From Streptomyces sp. NBC_00539 (GTDB lineage Bacteria > Actinomycetota > Actinomycetes > Streptomycetales > Streptomycetaceae), in NCBI RefSeq assembly GCF_036346105.1, contig NZ_CP107811.1:5537501-5601500 (forward strand): DNA of 64,000 bases, read 5' to 3'. The notes beneath the pieces are model-generated. The model had not been told where the DNA came from, made no database searches, and saw nothing but the letters and a program-made list of their open reading frames with translations. The first letter of the stretch is position 1. Each line of letters begins with the position of its first letter. Made by a program: the position numbers and the translations under genes. Below are positions 1-8,623 of the stretch, in pieces.

Positions 1-1231
1 CCTCGGTCAGCGGGCTGCCGGGCAGCTTCGCCAGCTTGTCCATGACCACGCGGCCGATGTGGCGGTACGTGGTCCACTTGCCGCCGGCCACCGACAGCAT
101 GCCGCCGGCGCCCTCGGAGACGACCGTCTCGCGCTTGGCCTTCTCCACGCCGCCGGGGCCGCCGGGCAGCACCCGCAGGCCCGCGAAGGCGTACGTCATC
201 AGCGAGCGGTCCAGGTCGGCGTCCTTCACCGAGAAGGCGGCCTCGTCCAGGATCTGCTGGATGTCGGCCTCGGTGGCGCGCACGTCCGCGGGGTCGCCCT
301 CGTAGACCTCGTCGGTCGTGCCGAGCAGGAGCTGGTCCTCCCACGGCAGGGCGAAGGTGATGCGGTACTTGTCGATCGGGGTGGCCATGGCGGCCTTCCA
401 CGGCGACTTGCGCTTCATCACGATGTGCGCGCCCTTGGACAGGCGGATCGACGGCATCGCGTGCTTGTCTTCCATGCGCCGCAGGTGGTCCACCCACGGG
501 CCGGTGGCGTTGAGCACGACGCGCGCGTCGACCCCGAACTCGGTGCCGTCCAGGCGGTCCTTGAGCTCGGCGCCGCTGACCCGGCCGCGCGTCATGCGCA
601 GGCCGGTGACCTCGGCGTGGTTCAGGACGACCGCGCCCGACTCGACGGCCGCGCGGACCGTCATCACGGCGACGCGGGAGTCGTTCATCTGGTGGTCGTA
701 GTAGACCGCGACGGCCTTGAGGTTGTCGGTCTTGAGACCGGGGTTGTCGGCGACGGCGCGGGCCGGGGATATGACCTTGCCGATGCCGTCACCGAAGGCC
801 GACAGGGCCGAGTACGCGAACACGCCCGCGCCCAGCTTCGCGGCGCCGACCGGGCCGCCCTTGTAGACCGGCAGGTAGAAGGTGAGGGGGTTGACCAGGT
901 GCGGGGCCACGTCCTTGGCCAGCACCCGGCGCTCGTGGTGGTTCTCCGCGACCAGCTTGACCGCGCCGGTCTGCAGGTAGCGCAGGCCCCCGTGGACCAG
1001 CTTGGAGGAGGCCGAGGAGGTGGCGCCGGCGAAGTCGCCGGCGTCCACCATGGCAACCCGCAGACCCGACTGCGCGGCGTGCCAGGCCACGGACGTGCCC
1101 AGGATTCCACCGCCGATGACCAGCAGGTCGTACGTGGCCTTCGCCAGCTGCTCACGGGTCTCGGCGCGGCTCGCGTTGGAGCCGGCGGTCGGGTGCGAAC
1201 CCAGTGCGGGAACGCTCTGCAGGGTGCTCAT
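1..1231 (-). CDS. glpD: Glycerol-3-phosphate dehydrogenase GlpD (GylB), 3' end cut by window
   Basis: FAD-dependent glycerol-3-phosphate dehydrogenase that oxidises glycerol-3-phosphate to dihydroxyacetone phosphate at the membrane. About 410 N-terminal residues are visible, and the rest of a usual protein of roughly 540-570 residues runs off the left edge. The dinucleotide-binding motif GGGILG lies near residue 40, followed by the family signature SSKLVHGGLRYL. The start is ATG at 1229-1231, with AGGAGC-like bases upstream. It lies 39 bases downstream of glpK on the same strand and is the third gene of a glpF-glpK-glpD operon. That order equals gylCAB of Streptomyces coelicolor. Identification is firm. 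Confidence 0.96.
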   Translation of the reverse strand, partial: MSTLQSVPALGSHPTAGSNASRAETREQLAKATYDLLVIGGGILGTSVAWHAAQSGLRVAMVDAGDFAGATSSASSKLVHGGLRYLQTGAVKLVAENHHERRVLAKDVAPHLVNPLTFYLPVYKGGPVGAAKLGAGVFAYSALSAFGDGIGKVISPARAVADNPGLKTDNLKAVAVYYDHQMNDSRVAVMTVRAAVESGAVVLNHAEVTGLRMTRGRVSGAELKDRLDGTEFGVDARVVLNATGPWVDHLRRMEDKHAMPSIRLSKGAHIVMKRKSPWKAAMATPIDKYRITFALPWEDQLLLGTTDEVYEGDPADVRATEADIQQILDEAAFSVKDADLDRSLMTYAFAGLRVLPGGPGGVEKAKRETVVSEGAGGMLSVAGGKWTTYRHIGRVVMDKLAKLPGSPLTE

Positions 1232-1270
1232 ATCTCTTAGCTCCTCGTCGATTGACTCAGCTGAGGGGGG

Positions 1271-2797
1271 TCAGCTGGCGTCTTCGTCGTCGATCCAGCC
1301 CATGGACCGCTCGACGGCCTTGAGCCAGTTCTTGTACTCGCGGTCCCGCTGTTCGGCGGGCATCCGCGGGGTCCACTCCGCCGCGCGGCGCCAGTTGGCG
1401 CGCAGGGCGTCGGTGTCGGGCCAGAAGCCGACGGCCAGGCCGGCGGCGTAGGCGGCGCCGAGGCAGGTGGTCTCGGCGACCATCGGGCGCACCACGGGGG
1501 CGTCCAGGAAGTCCGAGAGCGTCTGCATCAGCAGGTTGTTGGAGGTCATGCCGCCGTCGACCTTGAGGGCGGCGAGCTCGACGCCCGAGTCCTTGGTCAT
1601 GGCGTCGGTGATCTCGCGGGTCTGCCAGGCGGTGGCCTCCAGCACGGCACGGGCGATGTGAGCCTTGGTGACGTACCGGGTCAGGCCGGCGATCACACCG
1701 CGGGCGTCGGAGCGCCAGTACGGGGCGAACAGGCCGGAGAAGGCGGGCACGAAGTAGGCGCCGCCGTTGTCCTCGACGGAGGAGGCCAGCGTCTCGATCT
1801 CGGCGGCCGACTTGATCAGGCCCATCTGGTCGCGCATCCACTGGACGAGCGAGCCGGTGACGGCGATGGAGCCTTCGAGGGCGTAGACCGGCTTCTCCTC
1901 GCCGATCTGGTAGCCGACCGTGGTGAGCAGGCCGCTGTAGGAGTTGATGATCTTGTCGCCGGTGTTCATCAGCATGAACGTGCCGGTGCCGTACGTGGAC
2001 TTCGCCTCGCCCTCGGAGAAGCAGGTCTGGCCGAAGAGGGCGGCCTGCTGGTCACCGAGCGCCGAGGCGACCGGGACACCGGCGAGCACGCCTTCCTTGA
2101 CGTGGCCGTAGACCTCGGCGGAGGAGCGGATCTCGGGGAGGACGTTGAGGGGGACCTCCATGGACTCGGCGATGCGCTCGTCCCACTCCAGCGTGTGGAG
2201 GTTCATCAGCATGGTGCGCGAGGCGTTCGTGACGTCGGTGACGTGCACGCCGCCCTGGGCGCCGCCGGTCAGGTTCCAGATGACCCAGGAGTCCATGGTG
2301 CCGAAGAGGATGTCGCCGGCCTCGGCGCGCTCGCGCAGGCCCTCGACGTTGTCGAGCAGCCAGCGGACCTTGGGACCGGCGAAGTACGAGGCGAGCGGCA
2401 GGCCCGTCTCGCGGCGGAAGCGGTCCTGGCCGACGTTGCGGCCGAGCTCCTTGCACAGGACGTCCGTGCGGGTGTCCTGCCAGACCAGCGCGTTGTGCAC
2501 CGGCTCGCCGGTGTTCTTGTCCCACAGGAGCGTGGTCTCGCGCTGGTTGGTGATGCCGACGGCCTTGACGTCGGCCGCGGTGATCTCGGCCTTGGCGATG
2601 GCCCCGGCGACGACCTCCTGGACGTTGGTCCAGATCTCGGCGGCGTCGTGCTCGACCCAGCCCGGCTTCGGGAAGATCTGCTCGTGCTCCTTCTGGTCGA
2701 CGGCGACGATGCGGCCGTCGCGGTCGAAGACGATGCAGCGGGAGGAGGTGGTGCCCTGGTCGATCGCGGCGATGAAGGGGCCGGTGCTACTGGTCAT
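1271..2797 (-). CDS. glpK: Glycerol kinase GlpK (GylA)
   Basis: Phosphorylates glycerol to sn-glycerol-3-phosphate using ATP in the cytoplasm. The 508 residues fit the FGGY kinase family. The N-terminal phosphate-binding stretch DQGTTSSR sits at residues 13-20, and family signatures such as [12 protein letters not shown] and the second-domain GGMTSNN segment are visible. It sits between glpF (74 bases upstream) and glpD (39 bases downstream) on the same strand, so glycerol uptake, phosphorylation and oxidation are probably co-transcribed under GylR control. The start is ATG at 2795-2797, with a CAGGAGCAGCC Shine-Dalgarno (SD) sequence just upstream. Length and motifs are complete, with nothing broken. 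Confidence 0.97.
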   Translation of the reverse strand: MTSSTGPFIAAIDQGTTSSRCIVFDRDGRIVAVDQKEHEQIFPKPGWVEHDAAEIWTNVQEVVAGAIAKAEITAADVKAVGITNQRETTLLWDKNTGEPVHNALVWQDTRTDVLCKELGRNVGQDRFRRETGLPLASYFAGPKVRWLLDNVEGLRERAEAGDILFGTMDSWVIWNLTGGAQGGVHVTDVTNASRTMLMNLHTLEWDERIAESMEVPLNVLPEIRSSAEVYGHVKEGVLAGVPVASALGDQQAALFGQTCFSEGEAKSTYGTGTFMLMNTGDKIINSYSGLLTTVGYQIGEEKPVYALEGSIAVTGSLVQWMRDQMGLIKSAAEIETLASSVEDNGGAYFVPAFSGLFAPYWRSDARGVIAGLTRYVTKAHIARAVLEATAWQTREITDAMTKDSGVELAALKVDGGMTSNNLLMQTLSDFLDAPVVRPMVAETTCLGAAYAAGLAVGFWPDTDALRANWRRAAEWTPRMPAEQRDREYKNWLKAVERSMGWIDDEDAS

Positions 2798-2871
2798 GGT
2801 GGCTGCTCCTGGCGGCTCTGGTGGGCGGAATCAGGGGGCGGTGCGGATCTTGCGATACGTGCCGATGCTGA

Positions 2872-3654
2872 TCAGACGAACGCGATGTTGTACAGACCAC
2901 CGGCGAGGGCGGCACCGACGAGCGGGCCGACGACCGGGATCCAGGAGTATCCCCAGTCCGAGCCGCCCTTGTGGGGCAGCGGCAGCAGGGCGTGGACGAT
3001 GCGGGGGCCGAGGTCGCGCACCGGGTTGATGGCGTAGCCGGTCGGGCCGCCGAGGGAGAGGCCGATGCCGACGACCACGAAGGAGGTGATCAGGACGCCG
3101 ATGACGCCGAGGCCCTTGCCGTCGTCCTGGAGGCCCTGGGTCAAGATCGCCAGGACCAGGACGGCGGTGCCGATGATCTCGGTGGCCAGGTTCTGGACGA
3201 CGTTGCGGATCTCGGGGCCGGTGGAGAAGATCCCGAGCACCGGGCCGGCCACGTCGTGCGGGTGCGGGTCCTCCGGGCCGAGCTTGGCGTCACGGATGTG
3301 CTCCGGGTCCGCCAGGTGCGCCCGGAACTGCCCGTAGTACGTGGCCCACATCAGGACCGCGCCGATCATGGCGCCGAGCAGCTGGCCCGCGAGGTAGACC
3401 GGCACGTCGCCCCACTCGCCGGTCTTGACGGCTATGCCGACGGTCACCGCGGGGTTGAGGTGCGCGCCGGACAGGGGTGCGGACACGTACGCGGCGATCA
3501 GGACGGCGAAACCCCAGCCGAAGGTGATCGCGAGCCATCCCGCGTTGCGGGCCTTGGAGCTCTTGAGCGTGACGGCGGCGCAGACGCCACCGCCGAGCAG
3601 GGTGAGCAGGGCGGTACCGATGGTCTCGCCGATGAAGATGTCGGAGCTGGACAC
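2872..3654 (-). CDS. glpF: Glycerol uptake facilitator GlpF (GylC), aquaglyceroporin
   Basis: MIP-family channel for glycerol diffusion through the cytoplasmic membrane, 260 residues with six predicted membrane segments. The first half-helix motif is a standard NPA at residues 67-69 (HLNPAV). The second is NPV at 210-212 ([10 protein letters not shown]) instead of the usual NPA. I chose the GTG at 3652-3654 because AAAGGAG lies 6 bases upstream. A longer frame runs up to 3837, but it lacks an SD and adds residues unlike the family. It is the first gene of the glycerol operon. A long leader with a hairpin and a candidate GylR operator lies upstream. Confidence 0.95.
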   Translation of the reverse strand: MSSSDIFIGETIGTALLTLLGGGVCAAVTLKSSKARNAGWLAITFGWGFAVLIAAYVSAPLSGAHLNPAVTVGIAVKTGEWGDVPVYLAGQLLGAMIGAVLMWATYYGQFRAHLADPEHIRDAKLGPEDPHPHDVAGPVLGIFSTGPEIRNVVQNLATEIIGTAVLVLAILTQGLQDDGKGLGVIGVLITSFVVVGIGLSLGGPTGYAINPVRDLGPRIVHALLPLPHKGGSDWGYSWIPVVGPLVGAALAGGLYNIAFV

Positions 3655-3685
3655 CCGCGACTCCTTTGTCTTACGTCCAGGGGTG

Positions 3686-3716
3686 GGTGGACACCGGGTC
3701 CCTCCGGTGGTCCACC
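3686..3716 (-). repeat. Inverted repeat in the glpF 5' leader
   Basis: Arms of 12 and 13 bases (3686-3697 and 3704-3716) pair with one bulged base and a 6-base loop. The hairpin lies between the presumed glpF promoter and its SD site. It could be an RNA hairpin or a second regulator site. Its function is not shown by the sequence. Confidence 0.55.
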
Positions 3717-3755
3717 GCACTCGGTGAGTGCTGCACCGGTCCTTGGCCTCGCCAT

Positions 3756-3804
3756 ACCCTAACGCGTATTGCCGGTAGGTGTTCGACAATGCCGACCGAT
3801 GAAC
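3756..3804 (-). promoter_or_regulatory. glpF promoter region with candidate GylR operator
   Basis: Reading the minus strand, TAGGGT (3756-3761) is a plausible -10 box. Immediately upstream is a motif that reads GTTCGACAATGC on the plus strand at 3781-3792. It belongs to an imperfect palindrome, GTTC...GAAC, covering 3781-3804. The same 12 bases recur at 4760-4771 just upstream of gylR. Regulation of both promoters by GylR is the natural reading, since GylR represses gyl transcription in S. coelicolor. Confidence 0.6.
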
Positions 3805-3900
3805 GGCAGTTTTCCGCCCGGGTGAAGATTGCGTCAAGGGTCCGGCAGGTCACGGATCAGGATCGTTACCGGTCGGTGCGATCGACCAAATCCGGCCAAT

Positions 3901-3956
3901 TGGGGGCTGGAAAACGACAGAAGCCCCCAGATGACGGCCGAAGCGGTCCTGGGGGC
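3901..3956 (-). terminator. gylR terminator with alternative hairpins
   Basis: Downstream of gylR there are three related segments: CTGGGGGC (3949-3956), GCCCCCAG (3923-3930) and TGGGGGCT (3901-3908). The middle one can pair with either neighbour, so two hairpins are mutually exclusive. This could be a terminator with adjustable read-through into the glpF operon, which is transcribed in the same direction. Confidence 0.6.
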
Positions 3957-3969
3957 ACTCAAAGCAAGG

Positions 3970-4737
3970 TCAGAAGCGGCCCGCGCCGAGGTCGCGCGAA
4001 ACCGAGCGGGCGCAGTCCCGTACCGAGGCCACCAGGCTCGCCCGGGGTTCCCCGGACTCCCCGCAGACCCGCTCCACGGCGCCCGCCACCGCCACGGCAC
4101 CGACCGGCATCTTGCGCCGGTCGTGGATGGGGGCGGCCACCGAGGCGACGCCCTCCCAGGTCTCCTCGACGTCGCAGGCCCACCCGCGCGCCCGGGTCAG
4201 GTCCAGGACCTCCTCGAAACCGGCCGCGTCCGTGACCGTGCGCGGCGTGAACGCCTCGCGCTCCACCTCGACCGCCTCCGTGTGCGCCACCGGGTCGTAC
4301 GCGGACAGCACCTTGCCCAGGGCCGTGGAGTGCAGCGGCTGCATCGCGCCCACTTCCAGCACCTGGCGGCTGTCGTCCGGGCGGAACACGTGGTGCATGA
4401 TCAGCACCCCGCTCTTGTGGAGCACCCCCACGTACACGCTCTCGCCGCTCGCCCGTGCCAGGTCGTCCGTCCACACCAGCGCCCGGGCCCGCAGCTCGTG
4501 CACGTCCAGGTAGCTGTTGCCCAGGCGCAGCAGCTCCGCGCCGAGCTGGTAGCGGCCCGAGGCCGGATCCTGCTCGACGAAACCCTCGGCCTGGAGCGTG
4601 CGCAGGATGCCGTGCGCGGTCCCCTTGGCCAGCCCCAGCGCACCGGCCACGTCCGACAGGCCCAGCCGGCGTTCGCCGCCCGCCAGGAGCCGCAGCATCG
4701 CAGCGGCTCGTTCGAGCGACTGGATGTTCCGTGCCAT
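3970..4737 (-). CDS. gylR: IclR-family regulator of the glycerol operon, GylR
   Basis: DNA-binding regulator of glycerol catabolism. It has 255 residues with an N-terminal winged helix (about residues 10-66, including LSDVAGALGLAKGTAHGILR) and a C-terminal IclR effector domain that probably senses glycerol-3-phosphate. The start is ATG at 4735-4737 with AGGAGG eight bases upstream. Longer in-frame starts extend into the promoter and lack an SD. It lies directly upstream of glpFKD on the same strand, as in S. coelicolor, where GylR mediates substrate induction and glucose repression. A copy of the operator-like motif 23 bases before its start suggests autoregulation. Confidence 0.93.
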   Translation of the reverse strand: MARNIQSLERAAAMLRLLAGGERRLGLSDVAGALGLAKGTAHGILRTLQAEGFVEQDPASGRYQLGAELLRLGNSYLDVHELRARALVWTDDLARASGESVYVGVLHKSGVLIMHHVFRPDDSRQVLEVGAMQPLHSTALGKVLSAYDPVAHTEAVEVEREAFTPRTVTDAAGFEEVLDLTRARGWACDVEETWEGVASVAAPIHDRRKMPVGAVAVAGAVERVCGESGEPRASLVASVRDCARSVSRDLGAGRF

Positions 4738-4759
4738 CGTGCAGCCTCCTGCTGACGTA

Positions 4760-4780
4760 GTTCGACAATGCTGAACACTA
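4760..4780 (-). promoter_or_regulatory. gylR promoter with second copy of the GylR motif
   Basis: GTTCGACAATGC at 4760-4771 is identical to the motif in front of glpF, and 15 of 17 positions match when extended. The minus-strand -10 candidate TAGTGT (4775-4780) sits next to it, so bound regulator would cover the start of transcription. This is an inference from shared sequence and position. Confidence 0.6.
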
Positions 4781-4938
4781 TCGGCCGATGTCGACCTTGT
4801 GCATGCCCGGGGAACGCTTGATGACACCCGCATGCCGGACAGCCCACTGGAGCCGCACTGGAGTCGGGCCAAAGAATGCAGTCCGCCACGTGGGACACAC
4901 CCACCGGGTCCCGGTGCGCACGGTTACCCTGACCGCGT

Positions 4939-4962
4939 GCGCCCTTGACACAGCGAGGGCGC
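4939..4962 (+). repeat. Hairpin in the metH leader
   Basis: GCGCCCT (4939-4945) and AGGGCGC (4956-4962) form a 7-bp stem with a 10-base loop. It lies 37 bases before the metH start and just after a TACCCT -10-like box (4925-4930). I could not match it to a known cobalamin, SAM or SAH riboswitch consensus. Confidence 0.45.
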
Positions 4963-4998
4963 AAAGCCGACAGCCGTCGCATCCCAGGGAGCTTGACC

Positions 4999-7900
4999 AT
5001 GGCCTCGTTGCCGAACCCGCCCGCAGACACCCAGACACGGGCCGATGCCCTCCGAGAGGCGCTCGCGACCCGCGTGGTCGTCGCCGACGGAGCCATGGGG
5101 ACCATGCTCCAGGCGCAGGACCCGTCGATGGAGGACTTCCAGCAGCTGGAAGGCTGCAACGAGGTCCTGAACGTGACGCGCCCCGACATCGTGCGCTCCG
5201 TCCACGAGGCGTACTTCTCCGTCGGCGTGGACTGCGTGGAGACCAACACGTTCGGCGCGAACTTCGCGGCGCTGGCCGAGTACGACATCCCCGGCCGCAA
5301 CTTCGAGCTGTCGGAATCCGGCGCCCGCATCGCCCGCGAGGTGGCCGACGAGTACACGGCCGCGACCGGGCAGCAGCGCTGGGTGCTGGGCTCCATGGGG
5401 CCGGGCACCAAGCTGCCCACGCTGGGCCACATCGACTACGCGACGATCCGCGACGCCTACCAGGTCAACGCCGAGGGCCTGCTCACCGGAGGCGCGGACG
5501 CCCTGCTGGTGGAGACCACGCAGGACCTCCTGCAGACCAAGTCCTCCGTCATCGGCGCGCGGCGCGCGATGGAGGCGCTCGGCGTGTCCGTGCCGTTGAT
5601 CTGCTCCGTCACCGTAGAGACGACCGGCACGATGCTGCTCGGTTCGGAGATCGGTGCGGCGCTGACGGCGCTGGAGCCGCTCGGCATCGACATGATCGGC
5701 CTGAACTGCGCGACGGGCCCCGCCGAGATGAGCGAGCACCTGCGCTACCTGGCCCGCAACGCCCGGATCCCGCTGTCCTGCATGCCCAACGCAGGCCTGC
5801 CGGTGCTGGGCAAGAACGGCGCGCACTACCCCCTGTCGGCCCCCGAGCTCGCCGACGCGCAGGAGACCTTCGTCCGCGAGTACGGCCTGTCCCTGGTCGG
5901 CGGCTGCTGCGGCACCACCCCCGAGCACCTGCGCCAGGTCGTGGAGCGGGTCCGCGGTCTGGCCCCGGCCGAGCGGCGGCCCCAGCCCGAGCCGGGCGCG
6001 TCGTCGCTGTACCAGACCGTGCCGTTCCGCCAGGACACCTCGTACATGGCGATCGGCGAGCGGACCAACGCCAACGGGTCGAAGAAGTTCCGCGAGGCGA
6101 TGCTGGAGGCCCGCTGGGACGACTGCGTGGAGATGGCCCGCGACCAGATCCGCGAGGGCGCGCACATGCTCGACCTGTGCGTCGACTACGTGGGCCGCGA
6201 CGGCGTCGCCGACATGCAGGAGCTGGCCGGCCGCTTCGCGACGGCTTCGACGCTGCCGATCGTGCTGGACTCCACCGAGGTTCCCGTGATCCAGGCGGGT
6301 CTGGAGAAGCTGGGCGGCCGCGCGGTCATCAACTCGGTGAACTACGAGGACGGCGACGGCCCCGAGTCCCGTTTCGCGAAGGTGACCGCCCTGGCGCGCG
6401 AGCACGGCGCGGCGCTGATCGCGCTGACCATCGACGAGGAGGGCCAGGCCCGCACCGTCGAGCACAAGGTGGCGATCGCCGAGCGGCTGATCGAGGACCT
6501 GACCGGCAACTGGGGCATCCACGAGTCGGACATCCTCATCGACACCCTCACCTTCACCATCTGTACGGGTCAGGAGGAGTCCCGCAAGGACGGCATCGCC
6601 ACCATCGAGGCGATCCGCGAACTCAAGCGGCGCCACCCCGACGTGCAGACCACGCTGGGGCTGTCCAACATCTCCTTCGGCCTGAACCCGGCCGCCCGCG
6701 TCCTGCTGAACTCCGTCTTCCTCGACGAGTGCGTCAAGGCGGGCCTGGATTCGGCGATCGTCCACGCCTCGAAGATCCTGCCGATCGCCCGCTTCGACGA
6801 CGAGCAGGTCCGCACGGCCCTGGACCTCATCTACGACCGGCGCGCCGAGGACTACGACCCGCTGCAGAAGCTGATGGCGCTGTTCGAGGGCGTCAACACC
6901 AAGTCGATGAAGGACGGCCGCGCCGAGGAGCTCCTCGCGCTGCCCCTGGACGAGCGGCTCCAGCGCCGCATCATCGACGGGGAGAAGAACGGCCTGGAGG
7001 ACGACCTCGCCGAGGCCCTGCAGACCCGTCCCGCCCTGGACATCGTCAACGACACCCTGCTGGAGGGCATGAAGGTCGTCGGCGAGCTGTTCGGCTCCGG
7101 CCAGATGCAGCTGCCGTTCGTCCTGCAGTCGGCCGAGGTGATGAAGACGGCCGTCGCCTACCTCGAACCGCACATGGAGAAGACCGACGACGACGGCAAG
7201 GGCACCATCGTGCTCGCCACCGTCCGCGGCGACGTCCACGACATCGGCAAGAACCTCGTCGACATCATCTTGACCAACAACGGCTACAACGTCGTCAACA
7301 TCGGCATCAAGCAGCCCGTCTCCGCGATCCTGGAAGCCGCGCAGGAACACAAGGCCGACGTGATCGGCATGTCCGGCCTGCTCGTCAAGTCCACCGTGAT
7401 CATGAAGGAGAACCTGGAGGAGCTCAACCAGCGCAAGCTGGCGGCCGACTACCCGGTCATCCTCGGCGGCGCGGCCCTGACCCGCGCCTACGTGGAACAG
7501 GACCTCCACGAGATCTACGAGGGCGAAGTCCGCTACGCCCGCGACGCCTTCGAGGGCCTGCGCCTCATGGACGCCCTCATCGCCGTCAAGCGCGGCGTCC
7601 CGGGCGCCGAACTGCCCCCGCTCAAGCAGCGCCGCGTCCCCAAGCGGGACACCCCGTCGATCCAGGTGGAGGAGCCCGAGGAGCCGGGCGGCCGCTCGGA
7701 CGTGGCCGTCGACAACCCGGTCCCCACCCCGCCGTTCTGGGGCACCCGCGTCGTCAAGGGCATCCCGCTCAAGGACTACGCCTCCTGGCTGGACGAGGGC
7801 GCGCTGTTCAAGGGCCAGTGGGGCCTCAAGCAGGCCCGCGCCGGCGGAGCGACGTACGAGGAGCTCGTCGAGTCCGAGGGCCGGCCGCGGCTGCGCGGCC

Positions 7901-8511
7901 TCCTGGAGAAGCTGCACACCGAGAACCTGCTCGAAGCGGCCGTCGTCTACGGCTACTTCCCCTGCGTGTCCAAGGGCGACGACCTGATCATCCTGGACGA
8001 GCAGGGCAACGAGCGGACCCGCTTCACCTTCCCGCGCCAGCGCCGCGGGCGGCGCCTGTGCCTGGCCGACTTCTTCCGCCCGGAGGAGTCGGGGGAGACG
8101 GACGTCGTGGGCCTCCAGGTGGTCACCGTGGGCTCGAAGATCGGCGAGGCCACCGCCAAACTGTTCGAGTCCGACTCCTACCGCGAATACCTGGAACTGC
8201 ACGGCCTGTCCGTCCAGCTCGCCGAGGCCCTCGCCGAGTACTGGCACGCCCGCGTCCGGGCCGAACTCGGGTTCGGCGGCGAGGACCCCGCCCAGGTCGA
8301 GGACATGTTCGACCTCAAGTACCGCGGCGCCCGCTTCTCGCTGGGCTACGGCGCCTGCCCCGACCTGGAGGACCGGGCCAAGATCGCCGACATGCTCCAG
8401 CCGGAGCGCATCGGGGTCCACCTCTCGGAGGAGTTCCAGCTCCACCCGGAGCAGTCCACGGACGCCATCGTCATCCACCACCCCGAAGCGAAGTATTTCA
8501 ACGCACGCTGA
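4999..8511 (+). CDS. metH: Cobalamin-dependent methionine synthase MetH
   Basis: Transfers a methyl group from 5-methyltetrahydrofolate to homocysteine through enzyme-bound methylcobalamin. It has 1170 residues in the full modular order. The homocysteine/zinc domain comes first, with DGAMGTMLQ near the N-terminus and GGCCGTTPEHL closing the zinc site. It is followed by the pterin-binding domain (SYMAIGERTNANGSKKF), the B12-binding domain with the axial histidine at 747 in DVHDIGKN, and a C-terminal SAM activation domain. The start is ATG at 4999 with AGGGAG upstream. A slightly longer frame from 4945 has no SD. The gene appears monocistronic. No B12 riboswitch is recognisable upstream. Confidence 0.97.
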   Translation: MASLPNPPADTQTRADALREALATRVVVADGAMGTMLQAQDPSMEDFQQLEGCNEVLNVTRPDIVRSVHEAYFSVGVDCVETNTFGANFAALAEYDIPGRNFELSESGARIAREVADEYTAATGQQRWVLGSMGPGTKLPTLGHIDYATIRDAYQVNAEGLLTGGADALLVETTQDLLQTKSSVIGARRAMEALGVSVPLICSVTVETTGTMLLGSEIGAALTALEPLGIDMIGLNCATGPAEMSEHLRYLARNARIPLSCMPNAGLPVLGKNGAHYPLSAPELADAQETFVREYGLSLVGGCCGTTPEHLRQVVERVRGLAPAERRPQPEPGASSLYQTVPFRQDTSYMAIGERTNANGSKKFREAMLEARWDDCVEMARDQIREGAHMLDLCVDYVGRDGVADMQELAGRFATASTLPIVLDSTEVPVIQAGLEKLGGRAVINSVNYEDGDGPESRFAKVTALAREHGAALIALTIDEEGQARTVEHKVAIAERLIEDLTGNWGIHESDILIDTLTFTICTGQEESRKDGIATIEAIRELKRRHPDVQTTLGLSNISFGLNPAARVLLNSVFLDECVKAGLDSAIVHASKILPIARFDDEQVRTALDLIYDRRAEDYDPLQKLMALFEGVNTKSMKDGRAEELLALPLDERLQRRIIDGEKNGLEDDLAEALQTRPALDIVNDTLLEGMKVVGELFGSGQMQLPFVLQSAEVMKTAVAYLEPHMEKTDDDGKGTIVLATVRGDVHDIGKNLVDIILTNNGYNVVNIGIKQPVSAILEAAQEHKADVIGMSGLLVKSTVIMKENLEELNQRKLAADYPVILGGAALTRAYVEQDLHEIYEGEVRYARDAFEGLRLMDALIAVKRGVPGAELPPLKQRRVPKRDTPSIQVEEPEEPGGRSDVAVDNPVPTPPFWGTRVVKGIPLKDYASWLDEGALFKGQWGLKQARAGGATYEELVESEGRPRLRGLLEKLHTENLLEAAVVYGYFPCVSKGDDLIILDEQGNERTRFTFPRQRRGRRLCLADFFRPEESGETDVVGLQVVTVGSKIGEATAKLFESDSYREYLELHGLSVQLAEALAEYWHARVRAELGFGGEDPAQVEDMFDLKYRGARFSLGYGACPDLEDRAKIADMLQPERIGVHLSEEFQLHPEQSTDAIVIHHPEAKYFNAR

Positions 8512-8543
8512 CGCAGACCGGCGTACACTGGTCGGTCCCATAC

Positions 8544-8597
8544 AGGCCGGTCACCTGTTCTCCCGGGCATGCCCCCGGGGAGCGAGGTGACCGGCCT
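8544..8597 (+). terminator. Long hairpin between metH and the HAD gene
   Basis: Perfect 13-bp arms (8544-8556 and 8585-8597) enclose a second GC-rich stem (CTCCCGGG with CCCGGGGAG). It most likely terminates metH transcription. A TACACT box at 8524-8529 lies before it, so it could instead be a structured leader of the HAD gene that starts 27 bases later. Confidence 0.55.
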
Positions 8598-8623
8598 TCT
8601 CGTCCCTTGTGAGAGGTGTGCGC

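Noticed and set aside
36-305. Plus-strand small open frames across glpD and glpK
   Set aside because: They are shadows of strongly conserved minus-strand genes with no independent SD or motif.
4780-4998. Cobalamin, SAM or SAH riboswitch upstream of metH
   Set aside because: None of the conserved core sequences I know for these classes could be placed; only a simple hairpin is visible.
4924-8541. A 1205-codon open frame on the minus strand across metH
   Set aside because: High-GC DNA leaves long open antisense frames. This one has a composition of repetitive Asp/Val/Gly/Leu/Arg residues, no SD, and fully overlaps an unmistakable MetH.
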